Shown here piece by piece: positions 8,410 to 19,949 of a stretch of 64,000 nucleotides of DNA (position 1 is the first letter of the stretch; every line of letters begins with the position of its first letter). The notes under the pieces are model-generated. The model did not search any database. It saw nothing but the letters and a program-made list of their open reading frames with translations, and was not told where the DNA came from. Source of the DNA: Nymphaea colorata (Eukaryota; Streptophyta; Magnoliopsida; Nymphaeales; Nymphaeaceae); assembly GCF_008831285.2 (NCBI RefSeq), contig NC_045141.1:15920106-15984105 (forward strand), given 5' to 3'. A program made the position numbers and the translations under genes.

Positions 8410-11400
8410 GCTTTTATCTCCTTTTTTTGCAAAATATTTCAATAAAGATGATGTCCATCTTAAGGTTGAGTTGACAGATAGTCATCTAATTCCGCTTCTC
8501 CTGGGGAATACAATGCTTGTTATTCTTTAATGTATGGATTATACTCTTATTCTTTGTATACACTATACACCATCTTTACTTCTTGTCCTAGTGACCTTTA
8601 CTAGTTTAGAGAGAAGCAATGAGGTTTTCTATTTCTGAAATTTGAGACTATGCTTGGGAGGTTGACTATATTGTTATGAGACATTATGTGAAAGAAAATT
8701 CTGATGAAGATTGTGGGAAATAAGTGGAATCTATAAGAAGCTTTTAGTGACCACGTGAAGTGGCAAGCTTTAGAATAATGCCGCACAAATCACTTTATTT
8801 TATTTAATTTATCTCAATTGAATGCATAATTTCTGTGGTTTGTAATCGGGTTCATATTCTGAAGTAATAGCCTGATACAAACTGAACAAATGGCAATTCT
8901 AACAAAAGGTCTTCTTTGGTAGGATTACTTGTCAATTCATATGTTTAAGGTTTTAAGGAACTTACAGTGAATTTCGTATGTCAAATTTTTTCCTTTAATA
9001 TCATATGTTTGGTACCGAATGCCTTGACCAGCAGAGTCTTTGGGGTTGATCAAATTGATCAGGAAGTTAAGTTGGAGTAGCATTTCCTTTTTCTGCACAA
9101 GTTGTTAAAAAAACTTGGTACTTTTTTATGATCTTGTTTCTTTTTCTGTTTCATTTGCTCTCAGAAAATTCACACCCTGTCCATGAACATGGCTTCAGAT
9201 TGTAGACTAGGGACTTATGTTAGAGCTTGTTCGAATCCTTGCTTAAACTGCCTAGGCTGCTTGCTGCTGAAATGATGGATTGAAATGTTCTGGTCATTTA
9301 TCTTGCGACTCTTCATTTTTATGAATGTAGTTTGGTTCCTAGTCATGTATATAAATGTTGATTTGGATGTTGAGCTGTATATCACACCATTTTGTGATTT
9401 CTAAGATATTGATCTTTCCTTATGTTAGTACCTAAGAGTGAATATTGAGAATGAGTGTTATTCTCTTGGTGCTGGACCATCTTACAGTGGGTGCTGTATA
9501 TGAAGTTATGAACAATCATTTGTGAATTCTGCTAGGAGATTGCCTACTGTCCAATTCTAACCAGTAACGTACTTTTGCTCATATCTTGTTTGGAATAAAC
9601 TTGGTCAGTAAAGGGGTTGAAGGGAGTGTTTTCAACTGTTGTCAGATACTTCTATTTTTTCTGCTGCTGAAGTTATTTATTTCATTGCATGAATTTATTG
9701 TTCGTTGCTCATCTTGGTGGCAAATCATGTCACAAAGGTAACGCAAGTTATAGTAGTGCATGTTTACATTTTGTTCTGATAAACCAATATTCAGGTTTAG
9801 CTAGAAACTATGTGAAATGAAAACTTGAAGTAGGCACTTGGAGCATGTTTAAAGCCAGAAAGTGTCATTAAAGAGTCTTTTTTAATGTTTTGTTCTCTTA
9901 CAGCATTTCCACTTACACTGACAATTTGTTTGAGGGGCAAATAATAATGATGCCCTTTACTGGTATTTCTTCCAATGTTGCAAATAAGCCAGAGACGTAT
10001 GAATGTTTTGCCATGTTGTGTTGGTCTGTTTTCTGACTCGGGTCTGATATCCATTTGTACAGTTGATCTGTCGCAGATCCATTTGCACTTAGCTATCCAT
10101 TCTACACCGTTCCCTTCTGCAAGAACCCTGTGCTGTTCCATTCATTTTTATAGGATTTGGCAAGTCAAATCTCTTTTTAGAGTTTAAGGCTTTGGACGTT
10201 CTGACAAAATCTTAGTAATTCGTCTTTTAATGTGTAATCATGATTGTCTTTCTCCCCTTTAAGGCTATGACTTAAGACTATGGGCGTCTTGATTGGTTTT
10301 TCAAATTTAATTTTGAGAGATGTCTTGGCATCTGATTAGTTATTAGTAGTTGACTGTTCCTTCGATTTCAATGGGAGGTAATTTACAAAATGACTTATAA
10401 TTGGATGAGGTTCTCTGTTGCTTCTATCAGGCTAGTGGCCTACTTCTTGCTTGACCCAAATTATAACTAATTTTAAACACTAATTCTTGTAAACGGAGAT
10501 TTGAATCTGGCTAACTTCATAGGTTTATTGCTTTCTTTTGATATAACTAGGTAGCAGAGCTGGTCCTCTTGCTGATTTGTAGTTTGCTTTTTGCTAAAAT
10601 CTTTTTCTCATGGAAATATGCAGGGGAGTTTCAGAGGTTGATGAGATGAGATGACATAAATGACCCTTGGTGGTTGATAGTTACTACTCTTCATACAGGA
10701 AGCTTATACTGTATCGATGAACAAAACTGATGTTTGTCCTGTTGTTCATCTGCGAAAACACAATGTGAAGTCCTGGCTGCTATTTTTGCTTTTTATTGGA
10801 CACATTTGAACAGCTTGCTGTTTATTTAGCGATGGACATGTCACAAGCTGGAATAGCTTATGTGATGTTCTGAATTAGCTGTGTTGTCAAGACCATGAGA
10901 ATTTGGTTTTACGATAGTTCAGTTCAATCGGTTCACTGCTCCCGGCAATCAGATTTGACCTAGTGCACTTGCTTTGAATTCTGCTTCTACCTTCCGGGGA
11001 CGAGTTGTTAATGTCATAATTTAATTGGCTTTTGCGTCTGTTTTGCTTTCCATTGATGGCTGGGGTTGTTTTGGTTCACCTGAACATTTCAGCAAGAACA
11101 AATGCACTCGAGCTTTACATTTTCCTTCTGGGGGATATCAGCTTCATCGGTCTCATGCCCATGCACATTTCATGCAAAAATATAGTTTTTTATTAGCACT
11201 TTATTAGAGCGTATCAGCAGGCACATCATGTGTATTAAAACCAATTTGATATATTTTTTGTTATTTTTAAAACTCAAAAAAAGGAAAAGAGTGTCCTATC
11301 CTACCAGTTGCTACCAAGGGAGCGATGCGATAAGGCATTATTTTCAATACTGCTTTTAAGATGTCGATGAGCCACAAAAAGGAAGCCGACATTCTGAAAT

Positions 11401-12650
11401 GGCCAAAATGCCCTGGAAGAAGCCTTTTCTGAAAATTGTAAAAAATAAAATCTCTAAACTGTTCATTTTAAAATCTTTAAAATTGTCCATTTTTTCTTGA
11501 AAATTACTGAAATTTCCCTTACATGAGGTTGGTATATATGGGTGCGGTTTAAGATTTTACACTGCTCTATCCCACAGTAAAGGACATAGTCTTTTTTAAG
11601 GATCTAAGCAAAAGGAATAAGTCTTTATATTTCAACAGTAATGGGCACAGTCTATCTTTAGCATCTATGCAAAAGGAAATCTGACTTGTTGCAAGTCTTT
11701 ATATTTCAACTTTATCTTTCAAATGAGGACCATATATTCCAGTGATAATTTTCCAACTTTTTTTTTTTAAATAAACGTTTACTGTGTTCTTTTCTCCTTC
11801 TTGCATCAGCGATCTTTTTAAGTATTAACGCGTATTTTTGTATAGAAAAACATAATCCTTAGTCATCCAAGGCAGGTCATTTGATTGCTGTCATCTGACC
11901 TCGGGTACTCGAAGGCAGGCTGACTACCAAATTTTAAAACTTATATTTCCCACTGATACATTAAAAGGAAGCATTAAAAGGCAGGCAGGTCATTCTTAGA
12001 TAGACTTCAATTTTACCAAAAAACAGTTAAATAAAGGTTGACATATGTTTCCTAAACTTAGTTAAAACTCTTCTTCCACTGCCCAAGATGAAAGCAAAGC
12101 TTTTCACTTATCCGTTAGGGTACTATGTCTGCTTTTGATACTTTGAAACCATGAAATCTGAACAAATTTGAAGTCTACGAAGAATATTTTGCCTTGAAAA
12201 CACAGTGTTTTTAAAGTATTACAGATCAAAATTAGGTTTGAGAAAAAGCTTATTCTTTACAAAATCTTTTTTTTTTCTTTTCAAAAGGGAGTGAAAAATC
12301 TGACCTCTGCCTTGGGTCATTTATTGTAAATATTTGGGGTGTGTCACACAAACATATAAGTCAGGTTTCCCAAACTCATTAAAAAATACTTTGTTTTCAG
12401 AACCAAACTTTCACAAAACTGGAAGCCGATCATTCCAATACTCCCTAACCTGTTTTCCTCTTAGCCAAACCCCAACTCACTCGTTTTTAACTTACAAAGA
12501 GGATTATGACATATGAAAATAAGATTTCATGTGCAGCCCCTGGTAGGTAGACTAATTGTGACTCATGGTTGTGGCTTGCATGAGACAAACCAGAAATTTG
12601 AGGCACATTTTAAGATTATGGCAAGGGGAGGCCTGTAAATATTTTATTTT
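8410..12650. other. Long non-coding stretch between retroelement and psbO
   Basis: No gene can be supported. A plausible splice acceptor (TATGCAG at 10617-10623) followed by T-rich transcript-like sequence to about 11200 could be the last 3' UTR exon of TOM6. The rest (about 11200-12650) is AT-rich and repeat-like. Short open frames here have no recognisable protein features. Confidence 0.45.
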
Positions 12651-12697
12651 ATTTTTTACAAAAAATGATGAGAGAGAAAAAAAGAACGATGGCAATA

Positions 12698-12872
12698 GAT
12701 AAGCTTGAGAAGCCCACCTCAACCAATAGGAGGAGGCGATGTCCCGGGAGAGAGGATCTCTCTCCCATTTTCCCATTGCTCCCAAGTTCACGGCTGCCTC
12801 TGAGCAGGTGCGGTGTGGGTCCGCTGCAACTCACCTCAACCAATGACAGGATATCTTATCCATCTCCTTATC
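12698..12872. promoter_or_regulatory. psbO promoter motifs: I-boxes and repeated CCAAT module
   Basis: GATAAG (I-box) occurs at 12698-12703 on the plus strand. Its complement CTTATC occurs at 12855-12860 and 12867-12872. The 13-mer CACCTCAACCAAT occurs twice, at 12715-12727 and 12832-12844. I-boxes are typical of light-regulated photosynthesis genes, which fits psbO starting at 12998. Function is inferred from motifs and position. Confidence 0.5.
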
Positions 12873-12997
12873 CAAGCACACTCTCCTCCACCATGAAATC
12901 TTCCGACTTCTTCGCTAAAAGAGAGAGAAAATAAACGAACTTTACATTGGAGAGAAGGGAGTAGTGAGGGGAAGAGGGAAGGAGAAGGAAGACGAAG

Positions 12998-14551
12998 ATG
13001 GCGGCATCTCTTCAAGCTGCAGCCACCTTGATGCAGCCCACCAAGCTGGGCGTCGCTGGCCGGACAGGCAGCAGCCAGCTGCTGCTCAGGCCTTCCTCCT
13101 CCCACGTCTCAAGGGCCTTCGGCTTCGAGCCATCCGCCGCCAGACTCACCTGCTCTCTCCAGGACGACCTCAAGGAGCTCGCTCACAAGTGCGCCGACGC
13201 CACCAAGATCGCCGGCCTCGCCCTCGCCACCTCCGCCTTGGTCGTTTCGGTACGCCTCCACCATCAATCTCTTCTCTCTCTGTTCCAACCCTTCTTCGTT
13301 CTTCCTCTCCTACTATAGTTTGCTCATAAAAGAATTGTCGATTCCATCAACGACAGAACGCGTTTGATGGTCATATATATGGAAATATTGCTCTTCCTGG
13401 CACGTCGAATTTATGGATTTGATTGTCTAGATGATGGGACTCAATCGAACTCCATCGATGCTCTTACTCTTTGAATCTCCTTTTATAATTCATGATGTAT
13501 ACCATCACTTTCTGAAAAACGAATGGATAATGTTGTTTTTTTTTAAGGGAATTATAGGTAAGCAATCGTTCAGGAGCCCCTCTTTTTCCCAATTCTAAAT
13601 TTACTGTCATCTGTAAGCATTGTTGTAAGAAGCATTATGATTAATTAAGAACAGAAGTTCATGTTGGGGTTGTTTTATATTGTTCGGGAGGCCATTTTAG
13701 GTGGCCAGATCTCTCATCCTAAAAGGGTAGAGCGGTTGCTGCTGTATTTGTCTTGTTCTAAGCATTAAACAGTGGGGAATCATGGGTGGCAGGGAGCGAC
13801 CGCAGAGGGAGTGCCGAAGCGGCTGACGTTCGACGAGATACAGAGCAAGACGTACATGGAGGTGAAGGGGACGGGGACGGCGAACCAGTGCCCGACCATA
13901 GTGGGTGGCGTCGAGTCCTTCGCCTTCAAGGCAGGGAAGTACAACCTGAAGAAGCTATGCCTCGAGCCGACCTCCTTCACGGTCAAGGCCGAGGGCGTCA
14001 GCAAGAACGCCCCGCCGGAGTTCCAGAAGACTAAGCTCATGACGCGCCTCACCTACACGCTGGACGAGATCGAGGGCCCCTTCGAGGTCGCCTCGGACGG
14101 CTCCGTCAAGTTCGAGGAGAAGGACGGCATCGACTATGCGGCCGTCACCGTTCAGCTTCCCGGCGGCGAGCGCGTCCCCTTCCTCTTCACCGTGAAGGAG
14201 CTCGTGGCCACCGGCAAGCCCGAGAGCTTCAGCGGAGACTTCCTGGTGCCCTCCTACCGTGGCTCGTCCTTCTTGGACCCCAAGGGACGGGGTGGCTCCG
14301 CCGGGTACGACAACGCCGTGGCTCTGCCCGCTGGAGGCAGGGGAGACGAGGAGGAGCTGGTGAAGGAAAACAACAAGGACGCGTCGTCTTCGAGGGGGAA
14401 GATCACGCTGAGCGTGACGCAGACCAAACCGGAGACCGGCGAGATCATCGGCGTGTTCGAGAGCCTCCAGCCGTCGGACACAGATCTGGGTGCGAAGGCG
14501 GCCAAAGACGTCAAGATCCAGGGCATCTGGTACGGCCAGCTGGAGTCGTAG
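12998..14551 (+). CDS. psbO: Oxygen-evolving enhancer protein 1 (33-kDa PSII subunit PsbO), precursor
   Basis: Two exons, 12998-13249 and 13793-14551, joined in phase 0 with GT-AG, encode 336 residues. Residues 1 to about 58 are a Ser/Ala-rich chloroplast transit peptide. About 60-88 is the lumen-targeting part (hydrophobic [14 protein letters not shown] ending ATA), and the mature protein starts at E89 ([17 protein letters not shown]). The mature chain of 248 residues has the conserved cysteine pair at about 117 and 140, plus [38 protein letters not shown] and GGRGDEEEL. PsbO sits on the lumenal face of photosystem II and stabilises the Mn4CaO5 cluster during water oxidation. The intron separates targeting and mature regions, as in other plant psbO genes. 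The coding part is much richer in GC than its flanks. No defect is seen. Confidence 0.98.
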
Positions 14552-14949
14552 AGTCATCGCCATGGCCTCTCTCTCTTTTCTCCACTTCCTCCATTGTAAT
14601 GTTTCTCTCTCCTCTTTGTTTTTCAAAGTAATGAGACTATGCTATTTGCCGTTGCCTTCTTCCTTTGTTGCCTTTGATTCTTTATGGATCTCAGATTCGA
14701 ATAGATTTGAAGTCCAAGTTTTATCAAATTATGGATCTTAGATCTACTCCTAACGTGGATTTCAAATCCAAAATCAAATTTGAGATCTGATTTCGGGAGG
14801 AGGAGGAGGAGTGGTCGGACTTTCAAATTCGCAGATCTAAACCCGAGCTAGGTGGAAGATGTCATGGTTTCCGGGCATTTATAGCTTCGGATTCAAGATC
14901 CTAGCGATTGAGGAATGGTGAATTTGAGATCAAGTCCTCCCCCTTCTTA

Positions 14950-15180
14950 TCTTAAATCCGATGTTTTTTAAATACAAATAAGCAAAGTAAGGATCTTAAT
15001 TAAGTCCTTAGTTAGATGAACCACGGATTTTAGCATGGATCCTTGATTTGAGAATCGTGAACTTAAGAACCTTACTTTACTTATTTGCATTAAAAAAGGA
15101 TCAGATTTAAGATCAGACCTTCTGATCTTAAATCTGAGGTTTTCTTAATGCAAACAAGTAAAATAAGGCTCTTAAATGTC
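14950..15180. repeat. Three-copy alternating inverted repeat
   Basis: A unit of about 55 bp (CTTATCTTAAATCCGATG... to ...AAGTAAGGATCTTAA) occurs forward near 14950-15000, inverted near 15058-15115, and forward again near 15118-15173. The second and third copies meet back to back and could form a near-perfect 50-bp hairpin. No coding capacity; probably a decayed MITE or foldback sequence. Confidence 0.65.
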
Positions 15181-15756
15181 AAACCTAAGATCCTGATGAA
15201 CCGTGAATTTTACCATTGATCTTTTGCTATATCAATAAAAGCATGCTATATTAGATCCATGAATTTCAAAAAAAAAAGAAGGAAGAAATAATTGTGTTTA
15301 TAAGTTTAATTATAGAGGAAGAAATAAATTTAAAAACTAAGGAAATCAAAGGATTGAATTAGATTATATTGTACTTGGATGAGGAAGAAGGAAAGAAAGA
15401 GAAAGGAAAATAAGCAAATGGATAATTCCAATCGCTCTAAAAATGAAAAGATTGGAAGGAAAATAAATAAGTATTTTAGAAAAACAAATTTGTTTAATTT
15501 AATGCTTCCCCTTTTTTTCTCCCTTCTTTCTCAAGTATCAGACCCACCCATTTTTTGTCCTCATTTGATGCTAATTTGGCCAATTACCTTAGTCATCAAA
15601 GGAAAAGAATTACCTTATTTATACTAGTAAGGAAAGAAAAAAATATATGACTATAGCTGAATTGGTAAGAAAATTCTGAATGAGTTCAAGCTCAAGAGTT
15701 TATGACTTGAGTGAGGAAAAGCTAGACTTCCAAATTAAGAGCTTTACCATAGCTAA

Positions 15757-15776
15757 TATATATATATATATATATA
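15757..15776. repeat. TA microsatellite
   Basis: A pure (TA)n run in the psbO-downstream spacer. Confidence 0.85.
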
Positions 15777-16762
15777 ACATTAGTCTAACCATAGCTAAAA
15801 GCTTCACAATTACAATATAATTTCGGCTTTTCCCCTCTATTTTCTCAAATCGTTTTGGTTTACAAGGAGTCTTGTTTTAGAAAACCCTAAGCTTTAAGAT
15901 ATGTAAGCGCATAAGTAGACGGGTCTTTGCATGCAAGTGAAGCCGGAAGACTGCTCTCTACTTTGGTTATCTACCAATAAAAAATGGTACACCAAAGGCA
16001 AAGCCACTCCCTTTTCTTCGGTCCTTTGGAACCAAGCTGTTGCAAGCACCTCGACAGTCTTACAGTATACACTTCAACTTGAGTGTCGTGTATGTCCAAT
16101 TCAGAAAAGTAGCATCCTTGGCAATTAAACTGAATCATATATATCAATGAATCAGATTCGAATCAGAGTGTACCCTTAAGTTTGTTATATCCAATTTATT
16201 GGATGTTTACATATACGTATCGAATTTAGATTCAAATGCAAATGAAAAATATATGTACATACTATAACTGAATTGGACCTGTAGATTCAACATCCAAATT
16301 CGATGTCTTTAACTGTATTCCAACTTCATCATGGCATGTAAAGATGGATGGTAGTTATAGGAAAAGTTAACTGGTCATATTGATACTTGTTACCTGAGCG
16401 GATAATTATTTAAAAGAGAATCTGGATTTGAATCCGATTGAGCGGCGCAATATCCGATTCTGAAATAGATGTTTGACCTACCCAATCGCTTTGCTTGGCT
16501 GCGTAGCCCTCCATAAGATCAGGCTATATATTTAAAATTTGTAGATTCATATTATTTGATATAGTACCCTCATTAGATACTAGGCACGATTAAATGAATG
16601 ACAAGACATTATATTTAGTTTTTGTATATCTACCGCGTACATTAATGACTAAATTGGCTTATGTACACGAATGTAAAACGTTCAAATTTTATACCATTTT
16701 TGACAATAACAAAATTAAATGTGTAAATCAAATTGTTAACTAAAGATACTTCAAAATTGGTA

Positions 16763-17345
16763 CTCTTGGCATTGTTGAAGTAAAGAGCTTGCTTGGGGGT
16801 TAGGCCCCCTACCTTTATTCCAACAAAATGGATATGTACAAGGGAAGGCCAGAAAGGACCTCAACAATACGCACAAAGGATTGACCCAACCCTTCACAAA
16901 AAATTGAGGACAACCATATCCTACGGTCTATGCATATTCATTTTCAAATCAGCAAAATAATCATGAGTATCACTGGCATGTTCCATAATTAAACGACCTA
17001 TGTCAACAGTCGCAGCCCCCTGCTTTACAGTAAGACGCATGTGAACATTTTGAAGACACCCATTCCAGCAAAAATGTAGTCTTCTACCTTCCAGTTGTTG
17101 TCGAGTTTTCCTTACCCACTCTTTAGTGGGGGAGACAATAACATAGTCACCTCCATAATCTTTATGAAAACTAAGTATGCGTTCCAAGACAGTCCATTCT
17201 CCTTCGTGCATCCTACCGCGCACGTTAATAATGACGGCACAACCCATTTGTCCATCATCTCCATAACTTAATCCCGCGATTTTAGGACCCTGCCGAGTGG
17301 AGGCGCTAACAATATTAATTAACATCCCCTCTCTTGGCATTGTTG
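16763..17345 (-). mobile_element. Retroposed insert flanked by a 15-bp direct repeat
   Basis: CTCTTGGCATTGTTG occurs at 16763-16777 and again at 17331-17345, enclosing about 553 bp that carry one open frame on the minus strand. A 15-bp flanking repeat is the size expected of a LINE-type target duplication. There is no poly(A) tail. The end beyond the ORF stop has a GC-rich short hairpin (GGGGGCCTAACCCCC on the minus strand). It could be a truncated retrocopy or an endogenised RNA-virus segment. Confidence 0.6.
16921..17340 (-). CDS. Unrecognised 139-codon ORF inside the TSD-flanked insert
   Basis: The frame is uninterrupted from ATG 17340 to the stop at 16921. The first ATG lies in the flanking repeat (host sequence), so the native sequence more likely begins at the sixth residue (MLINIVSASTRQGPKIAGL) or is 5'-truncated. 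The protein is soluble-looking, with a run like GCAVIINVRGRMHEGEWTVLE and an acidic/His-rich C-terminus (HASDTHDYFADLKMNMHRP). I do not recognise the family. With normal composition and no stops it looks like a real protein captured fairly recently, not a chance frame. Expression is doubtful because no promoter context is visible. Confidence 0.4.
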   Translation of the reverse strand: MPREGMLINIVSASTRQGPKIAGLSYGDDGQMGCAVIINVRGRMHEGEWTVLERILSFHKDYGGDYVIVSPTKEWVRKTRQQLEGRRLHFCWNGCLQNVHMRLTVKQGAATVDIGRLIMEHASDTHDYFADLKMNMHRP

Positions 17346-17778
17346 TCTCTAGAATATGACCTAGATCGAAGATGTTCTGGATTTTTTTTTTTTATATTTC
17401 CATATATTCCACATTTATTTCAAATTAACAAAGACAACTTAAAAAGCTGATGCATAATCTAAAGGTCATCGTTTGCCCATTTTAAGATGGAGATGCATAT
17501 CTCCAATCAAAGACAGGTGGCCACCATTCATCCACTAGTGAAGTCGAAATTTTTTTCTATTGGGGGCACTCATTCAATACCCATAATTTTTTTGGTGCAC
17601 TATAACAATCAAATATGTCAAAACATTAACATATATATTAAACTAATTTTGTAAGAATGGTATGGGCAACTACCGACACCAGCCACCATATGGCTACACC
17701 ATTACATTCATCTATGACCTCTGACCTAACAAGATTGAACAGTTCAGGTTGCTCGAAGTTGTCGATGTTTGGCACTTT

Positions 17779-17809
<31 letters not shown>

Positions 17810-19949
17810 TCTAATCAGCCTAACACTAGATGTTGTTGAATGACTAAATAAAGATGCTCTAAATGAACCCAGGATTCAATCACGTATGTTGGATCAGCGA
17901 TGCAAACACATAGATAGGGCTGTACAAAGGAGTCGAGTCAACTCAATCTCAAGCTCAACCGGAAACTAGAGCTTAGAATCGAATCAAGTTCCAGTTATAT
18001 GAACTCGATTCAATTAAACTAGAGTAAGCTTGTTTAATCTACTACGTTATCTCTTTGTTTTTTGTTTTTGAGGAAAAAGGTCAAGTCAAACGAAGAGTTG
18101 GTAAACAAGATTAAATGAATCGAGGTCGAGCCAGAGCTTGGCCTATCGAGTGGAGCTCAAGCTGAGCAATATACAAGTTGAGTCAAGCTCTGCTGCTCGT
18201 GTACAGTCCTAGACATAGAACAGCCACCAACTGAATTTGCCACACAATCACGCAAGGGATGTGAGCAACATTTTAACTTCGTCAATATAAAAATTAATAA
18301 AATAATCATGAAACATCTATATAAAATAAGAGAATTTGGATAGGCTAGTGTGGGCAATTGCCCACATGAAGCCAAACGTGCCTCCGCCATTGGATGCATT
18401 CCTCTATCCAAATATATTCTTATACAACCACCTGTCCCTTGTTAGTCAAAACATGTGGCAGCCTTGAGAGGGATGATGAAATGCATTTAGGTTGATCAGC
18501 AGGTAGTCTTCATCACAAACAAATGCAGGGGACCCAAATTGCTTTGAAGTTATCCACCCACCCACCAAGAATAATTCAATTCTAAATCAGCCTGTCAATT
18601 CCTGACTCAACCTCACCAAATAATCTTGCAATTCTTTTTGCATCCTCTCCGAAAATATTACACAAGCAAAAAAAAAAAAATTGTATAGGAAATTGAAATT
18701 GGATCAAATACCAAGTAGCTTAATTGGGTCCGATGTCGGATTGGAATGCAAAGAAAAAAAAATACAAAACTGAAATTGAAATATACATCTATCATGTACC
18801 AAATTATAATTTGATGGTAATCAAATTTTGATTTTTCTTATCGAACTTGACTAGGTACTTGAATTCCAAAGTCTACCACTGACACGAATATTAGAAATTG
18901 AAAAAAGAGAAAATCCTTCATATTCGTGTCTCTAATTAAGCCATGTTGATCCACAACATACAACAGAAAAGCCAAATAAATATGAACGGAACAATTGGCG
19001 TCAGCGGTCTCAGTTCGATTCCCATGGTCGTCAATCGTCACTCTTCCCCAGCCAACTTAGAATTTGAGATCTCGAGATGAAAATTTTAACGAAAACAGGT
19101 TTGAATTAAAAGCAATACAATTCAAACTTGAGCGTTAAAAATGGAACTTGTTTTTGCAAAATTTTCAACATTAAAAAATGGAAATTCAGGAAACAAAAAT
19201 GTATTTCCAAGAAAGCCACCAATTTAAAATTATAAATTTTGAGAGGAAAAGGAAAACGGCGTCTACAAGATTGAGGCCTCGAGGTAAGAAGGCAATCCGC
19301 CGGACCACCGGCCTGCAGAAGGCACATGAATGCGCGGAGAGAGCGAAGCAGTCAGACCAGAAGCAGCAGCAGCAGCAGCGGATTCAGCCTTTTCAAGGCC
19401 GCACAATTTGGCAAGGACCACACAAGAACTGATGGCCGACCTGTCCGGCTGTCCCACACGCCCTCGAAGTCGATCTCCAGACTCATCACCATCATCAATC
19501 TGCTGCGACAATGACTGATTTGCCCTTGAGAGGGACACCGGAACGGGGTGCACGTCTTGTGCAGGAACGTTTCTGTGCAGAACGGAATCTCAGGGGGACG
19601 CTTCGTTCGGTTTTTATATATGTATTCTTCTGAGTCGCGCAATTGGGTGATGGGCGCGGGACTCGCAGCATTTATGCTCCGCCACCGCCGTCTCTCTCTA
19701 CCGTCTCCAGACGGCCATCAATGCGCGCACCCGCCTCATTAATTCCCGATTGGTAAAAGCGAGTTCGGACCAGACGCGCATTAAATTCGCCACGCCACGC
19801 CCATTATGACTCTGTCCCCTCCCGGAAACCGCCGTCTCCGTCGGCGGAGCACCGTTTTCCGCCGCCGCATTCCCCGGTGTCGCTCCACCGCTGGGCCGAC
19901 TAAGTTGAAGATAAAAGGTGCATATGACGGGCTACAGCTTTTGGGAGTT
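17346..19949. other. Intergenic region, no gene supported
   Basis: AT-rich spacer with a (CA)n(TA)n microsatellite at about 17779-17809. It runs into the 3' flank of the minus-strand RING-finger gene. A CAG/CTG-type short repeat (GCAGCAGCAGCAGCAG) lies near 19365-19378. No open frame here has recognisable protein features. Confidence 0.5.
17779..17809. repeat. Compound (CA)n(TA)n microsatellite
   Basis: A run of CA units passes directly into TA units. The same compound layout recurs at 39638-39699 and 49622-49687. Confidence 0.85.

Larger units (their letters stand above)
14552..16762. other. psbO 3' flank and AT-rich spacer
   Basis: The stretch holds the psbO 3' UTR, then AT-rich DNA without a supportable gene. 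It includes a three-copy palindromic repeat (14950-15180) and a TA microsatellite (about 15757-15776). Confidence 0.5.

Noticed and set aside
13955..14626. 223-codon minus-strand frame opposite psbO exon 2
   Set aside because: Its sequence is the antisense of a conserved, GC-rich psbO exon and has no protein family features.
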